Below are positions 6,983 to 9,348 of a DNA stretch of 9,348 nucleotides, piece after piece. The notes below the pieces were generated by a model. It was not told the DNA's origin. It saw only the letters and a list, made by a program, of their open reading frames with translations, and did not search any database. The position numbers and the translations under genes are program-made. This DNA comes from Clostridiales bacterium (GTDB lineage: Bacteria; Bacillota; Clostridia; UBA8921): positions 451 through 9,798 of the forward strand of contig DOHE01000002.1 of NCBI GenBank assembly GCA_003535395.1, in the 5' to 3' direction. Each line of letters begins with the position of its first letter. The stretch's first letter is position 1.

Positions 6983-7855
6983 TCAGCCTGCAAATTCGTA
7001 GGGGAGAACGCCAGCCACTCCCGGCCGGGCATGGAAAATGCAACCGGCTTCTGGCTGCGCCTCCCGCATCTCCCGGCTCAGTCCCGCCATAGCCGTCGTG
7101 ATATAAAGATCTTTCAGGTCTGCCCCACAGAAAGCGCAGGAGGTCACATGGGCTGTGGGGACGGAGATCTCCGCCAGCATTTCTCCGTTCGCCGGATCCA
7201 GTCGAACCACTTTATATCCACCCCACAGGGCGACCCAGAGTTTTCCTTCTGCATCGATGGTCATTCCGTCAGGATGTCCATCCCCGGGTTTGATCCTGGC
7301 AGCAATCGTCTTATGGTCAATATTACCAGAGTCCAAATCGTAATCGAATGCCTGGATTTCAGCGGTGGGGGTGTCGATATAATACATTTTGGAAGCATCC
7401 AGCGACCAGGTGATGCCGTTGGAGGTAGTGATGCCATCGAGCATCCTGCGCAGCCGATGATCCCGGTCCAGGCAGTAAAGCGCTCCCCCGCCATTTTTTG
7501 CCATCGTGCCGGCCCAGAAGCGTCCCGCCGGGTCACACTTTCCGTCATTGAACCGGCTTCCTTCCGGTTCCCCTTCCGGCCTGGCCAGCAGGGTACAAGC
7601 CCCCGATGACAGATCCATAGCATAAAATCCATCTGCCAGGGCCACCACCAGGCCACCCCGGGTCCTTGTTACCACAGTCCCTACTTTTTGATCTGCACAA
7701 ACATGACTATCCCGACGGGTGACAGGATCAAAAGCGTGAACTTCCTGCCGATTGATGTCTACCCATCGAAGCACTTTTCCCCGGGGATCCCAGATCGCAC
7801 CTTCCCCCAGGTCTGCCCGGGAATCCAATGCCAGAACTGCCTGAAACTGGTCCAT
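6983..7855 (-). CDS. SMP-30/gluconolactonase/LRE-like lactonase
   Basis: This 290-residue predicted six-bladed beta-propeller hydrolase would open sugar aldonolactones in the cytoplasm. The divalent-metal ligands of the family are in place: Glu18 in LGEGAIWD, Asn103 in SRFNDGKCDPAGRFWAGTM, Asn146 in TSNGITW and Asp196 in GHPDGMTID. DTPTAEIQAFDYD (161-173) and LWVALWGG (206-213) complete the typical pattern, and the length is normal. The open frame runs upstream to an ATG at 8017, but that 54-codon extension would cross the cloverleaf element and has no family resemblance. The ATG at 7855 has GGAGG eight bases upstream and starts exactly where the family domain does. The gene precedes the sulfatase cluster by 157 bases on the same strand. 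The lactone it acts on is unknown; uronate, galactonate or sulfogluconate pathways all use such enzymes. Confidence 0.92.
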   Translation of the reverse strand: MDQFQAVLALDSRADLGEGAIWDPRGKVLRWVDINRQEVHAFDPVTRRDSHVCADQKVGTVVTRTRGGLVVALADGFYAMDLSSGACTLLARPEGEPEGSRFNDGKCDPAGRFWAGTMAKNGGGALYCLDRDHRLRRMLDGITTSNGITWSLDASKMYYIDTPTAEIQAFDYDLDSGNIDHKTIAARIKPGDGHPDGMTIDAEGKLWVALWGGYKVVRLDPANGEMLAEISVPTAHVTSCAFCGADLKDLYITTAMAGLSREMREAQPEAGCIFHARPGVAGVLPYEFAG

Positions 7856-7881
7856 TATTGCCGCCTCCATTCTATAATTGA

Positions 7882-7894
7882 TTCTGCTGCAGAA
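7882..7894. promoter_or_regulatory. Palindrome just upstream of the lactonase gene, candidate operator
   Basis: TTCTGCTGCAGAA is a perfect inverted repeat (6-bp arms, one central base). It ends 27 bases before the lactonase start, beside a -10-like TAGAAT on the minus strand for which no good -35 box is visible. A repressor bound here would lie over the promoter region. Its sequence differs from the other two palindromes in the window, so a shared regulator is not supported. Confidence 0.35.
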
Positions 7895-7926
7895 AGTACC
7901 TTTTGTATGAACGGATGAAACAAATC

Positions 7927-8019
7927 GATTGCATGCGCAACGCATATGCGTTGCCGGTGAAGGATTGGCCTGACAATCCTTCACCAGAAAGTCACAAAGT
8001 GACTTTCTGCAGTGCAATC
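7927..8019. repeat. Cloverleaf element: three perfect hairpins inside a closing stem
   Basis: This 93-base non-coding segment folds almost completely. GATTGCATGC (7927-7936) pairs with GCAGTGCAATC (8009-8019) with one bulged G at 8012, giving a 10-bp closing stem. Inside, with only C7955 left over, are three perfect inverted repeats: GCAACGCAT/ATGCGTTGC (7937-7954, an 18-bp palindrome without spacer), GGTGAAGGATTG/CAATCCTTCACC (7956-7985, loop GCCTGA) and AGAAAGTCAC/GTGACTTTCT (7986-8008, loop AAA). The product is a tight four-way junction in either strand as RNA or single-stranded DNA. It encodes no protein, does not match tRNA arm sizes or conserved tRNA bases, and has no T-run. It lies between the diverging lactonase and helicase genes, 74 bases before the helicase start. 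It may be a miniature mobile palindromic repeat or a structured mRNA leader; no second copy is seen here. Confidence 0.88.
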
Positions 8020-8093
8020 ATAATTCAATCGAGCAAAAGTTGTACCGTTCAGGATACAGAAACAGGCTAAGTGAAAGATAGGAGACTGAGTAC

Positions 8094-9348
8094 GTGGCAT
8101 TTGAACAATTGAACATTATTCCCCCGATCCTGGATGCCGTGGCTGAAGAAGGTTATATTACGCCAACTCCCATCCAGCAGGAAGCGATCCCCGTGATCCT
8201 GGGAGGCAGAGACCTGGTTGGATGCGCTCAGACAGGCACAGGAAAGACAGCGGCATTTGCCATTCCTATCCTGCAGATGCTGACTGTATTGAAGAACAAA
8301 CAACAGGAATGTGCGCGCACCCTGGAAGCGAGCCCGTCCGTATCATCGGCCGATTCCGACAAAGGCATCAAAGCACTGATCCTGACCCCTACCCGGGAAC
8401 TGGCGCTTCAGATCGGGGAAAGCTTTGAAACTTACGGGAAATACCTGCCGATCCGGTACGCTGTGGTTTACGACGGAGTAGCCCAGTCCAACCAGATCAC
8501 AGCGCTGCACGCCGGAGCGGATATCCTGGTAGCCACACCAGGGCGGCTTTTGGATCTGGTATGGCAAAAATACATTGATTTTGCCAATGTGCGGATCCTG
8601 GTGCTGGATGAAGCGGACCGCATGCTGGATATGGGTTTTGCTCCGGATGTAAAAAAAATCATCGAACTTTTGCCGGAAAAAAGGCAAAACCTTTTATTTT
8701 CAGCAACTATGCCGAAGGAAATCGAATCCCTGGTGAAAAACATTCTGGATAATCCTGTCAGAGTGGCCGTCACTCCGGTTTGCTCCACTGTGGATACTAT
8801 CGAACAATACCTGTATCCTGTGAGCCATCAGAAGAAAACGAACCTGCTGGTCTATCTGCTTAAACAAAAAAAGGTGGATACAGCTTTGATCTTCACAAAA
8901 ACCAAGCACGGAGCCGATAAAACCGCAAGGGACTTAAACCGCGCAGGAATTCGGGCGGATGCCATTCATGGCAACAAAACCCAGTGTGATCGCCAGTATG
9001 CGCTGAACAGCTTCAAATCCCGAAAGGTAAGGGTACTGGTGGCAACGGATATCGCTGCCCGAGGGATCGACATCGAGGAACTTTCCCATGTGATCAATTT
9101 TGACGTCCCCAATGTACCGGAATCCTATGTGCACCGTATCGGCAGAACAGGCCGGGCTGGCTTGGGCGGGGTGGCCATCACCCTGTGTGACCGGAACGAA
9201 ATGCGCTTTGTCCATGATATTGAACGGATGATTTCCAAAAAAATCACTGTTGTCTCAAATCACCCTTTCACACAGGACGGAAACGCCGCGAATGCAGATC
9301 CCAATAGGGAAGCCCGGCACAACCAGGGCAGCCAGAGCGGCCTGCGCC
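8094..9348 (+). CDS. DEAD-box ATP-dependent RNA helicase, RhlE-like (3' end cut by window edge)
   Basis: This cytoplasmic ATP-driven RNA-unwinding enzyme probably acts in ribosome assembly or RNA turnover, often important in the cold. All core motifs are visible in the 418 codons present: Q motif PTPIQQ (24-29), Walker A AQTGTGKT (45-52), PTREL (99-103), ATPGRLLDL (147-155), DEAD (172-175), SAT (203-205), ALIFTKT (264-270), ATDIAARGIDI (317-327) and HRIGRTGRAG (347-356). The IHGNKTQCDRQYALNSFK stretch (291-308) is typical of RhlE-type proteins. An unusual polar insert occupies about residues 66-91, between motifs I and Ia. The usual GG motif reads DGVAQSNQ instead. From about 390 a hydrophilic tail rich in Asn and Gln begins and runs off the window. 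The start is GTG at 8094, with GGAG nine bases upstream; the Q-motif domain begins at once. The gene is divergent from all its neighbours. Confidence 0.95.
   Translation, partial: MAFEQLNIIPPILDAVAEEGYITPTPIQQEAIPVILGGRDLVGCAQTGTGKTAAFAIPILQMLTVLKNKQQECARTLEASPSVSSADSDKGIKALILTPTRELALQIGESFETYGKYLPIRYAVVYDGVAQSNQITALHAGADILVATPGRLLDLVWQKYIDFANVRILVLDEADRMLDMGFAPDVKKIIELLPEKRQNLLFSATMPKEIESLVKNILDNPVRVAVTPVCSTVDTIEQYLYPVSHQKKTNLLVYLLKQKKVDTALIFTKTKHGADKTARDLNRAGIRADAIHGNKTQCDRQYALNSFKSRKVRVLVATDIAARGIDIEELSHVINFDVPNVPESYVHRIGRTGRAGLGGVAITLCDRNEMRFVHDIERMISKKITVVSNHPFTQDGNAANADPNREARHNQGSQSGLR

Noticed and set aside
6091..7092. 333-codon plus-strand open frame across the DUF1861 gene and the following gap
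   Set aside because: It spans the end of the lactonase, an intergenic gap and most of DUF1861 on the opposite strand, with no recognisable domain.
7986..8008. Intrinsic terminator
   Set aside because: The 10-bp hairpin is strong, but neither strand has a T-run after it, and it is embedded in the larger fold.
7856..8017. 54-codon N-terminal extension of the lactonase
   Set aside because: It would read through most of the cloverleaf hairpins and is Cys- and Arg-rich without family similarity. A GGAGG-linked ATG at 7855 fits the known domain start.
7927..8019. tRNA or tRNA-like gene
   Set aside because: The cloverleaf shape is suggestive, but the arms are 9-12 bp, the loops are 3-6 bases, there is no T-loop GTTCRA consensus, no D-loop GG and no anticodon-arm layout.

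Overview
The window looks like a stretch of chromosome from an anaerobic Bacillota bacterium, probably a gut or rumen Clostridia relative. The reasons are purine-rich Shine-Dalgarno sites (AGGAGG, GGAGG, AAAGGAG), a GntR/LacI-type chimeric sugar repressor, a leaderless Cys-type sulfatase and a RhlE-like DEAD-box helicase. This placement is inference, because no taxonomic marker gene is present.

Reading along the minus strand from right to left, the layout is as follows. An SMP-30/gluconolactonase-type lactonase (7855 to 6983) is followed, after a 157-base gap, by a compact set of genes: a DUF1861 beta-propeller protein (6825 to 5833), a sulfatase (5802 to 4201), a GH130 mannoside phosphorylase/mannosidase-like enzyme (4189 to 3224) and a URO-D/cobamide methyltransferase-fold protein (3154 to 2096). 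Immediately behind the last gene lies an 85-codon remnant of the C-terminus of a second URO-D-like gene. A separate transcription unit then starts from a near-consensus promoter (1748-1776) with a perfect 11-bp palindrome in its spacer. It encodes a TRIC/UPF0126 membrane protein (1707 to 1081) and an AraR-like GntR-family repressor that runs off the left edge. On the plus strand at the right edge is the start of a DEAD-box RNA helicase (from 8094, cut by the window end).

The central genes look like a glycan-use cluster. A cytoplasmic sulfatase could remove sulfate, the GH130 enzyme could cleave or phosphorolyse a beta-mannosidic (or similar) linkage, DUF1861 is a propeller protein of unknown activity, and the lactonase could open an aldonolactone. 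The URO-D-like protein is not explained by sugar cleavage and may carry out methyl transfer. No transporter or sulfatase-maturation enzyme lies in the window, so the substrate cannot be fixed. The truncated repressor at the left may control this cluster or genes further left.

The most unusual non-coding feature is a 93-base element at 7927-8019 in the divergent gap between the lactonase and the helicase. Three perfect hairpins sit back to back inside a 10-bp closing stem, giving an almost gap-free cloverleaf (four-way junction). It is too symmetrical to be chance. It may be a mobile palindromic repeat or a structured leader of the helicase mRNA. No intergenic stretch exceeds 300 bases, and no tRNA, rRNA, CRISPR array or complete insertion sequence was seen.
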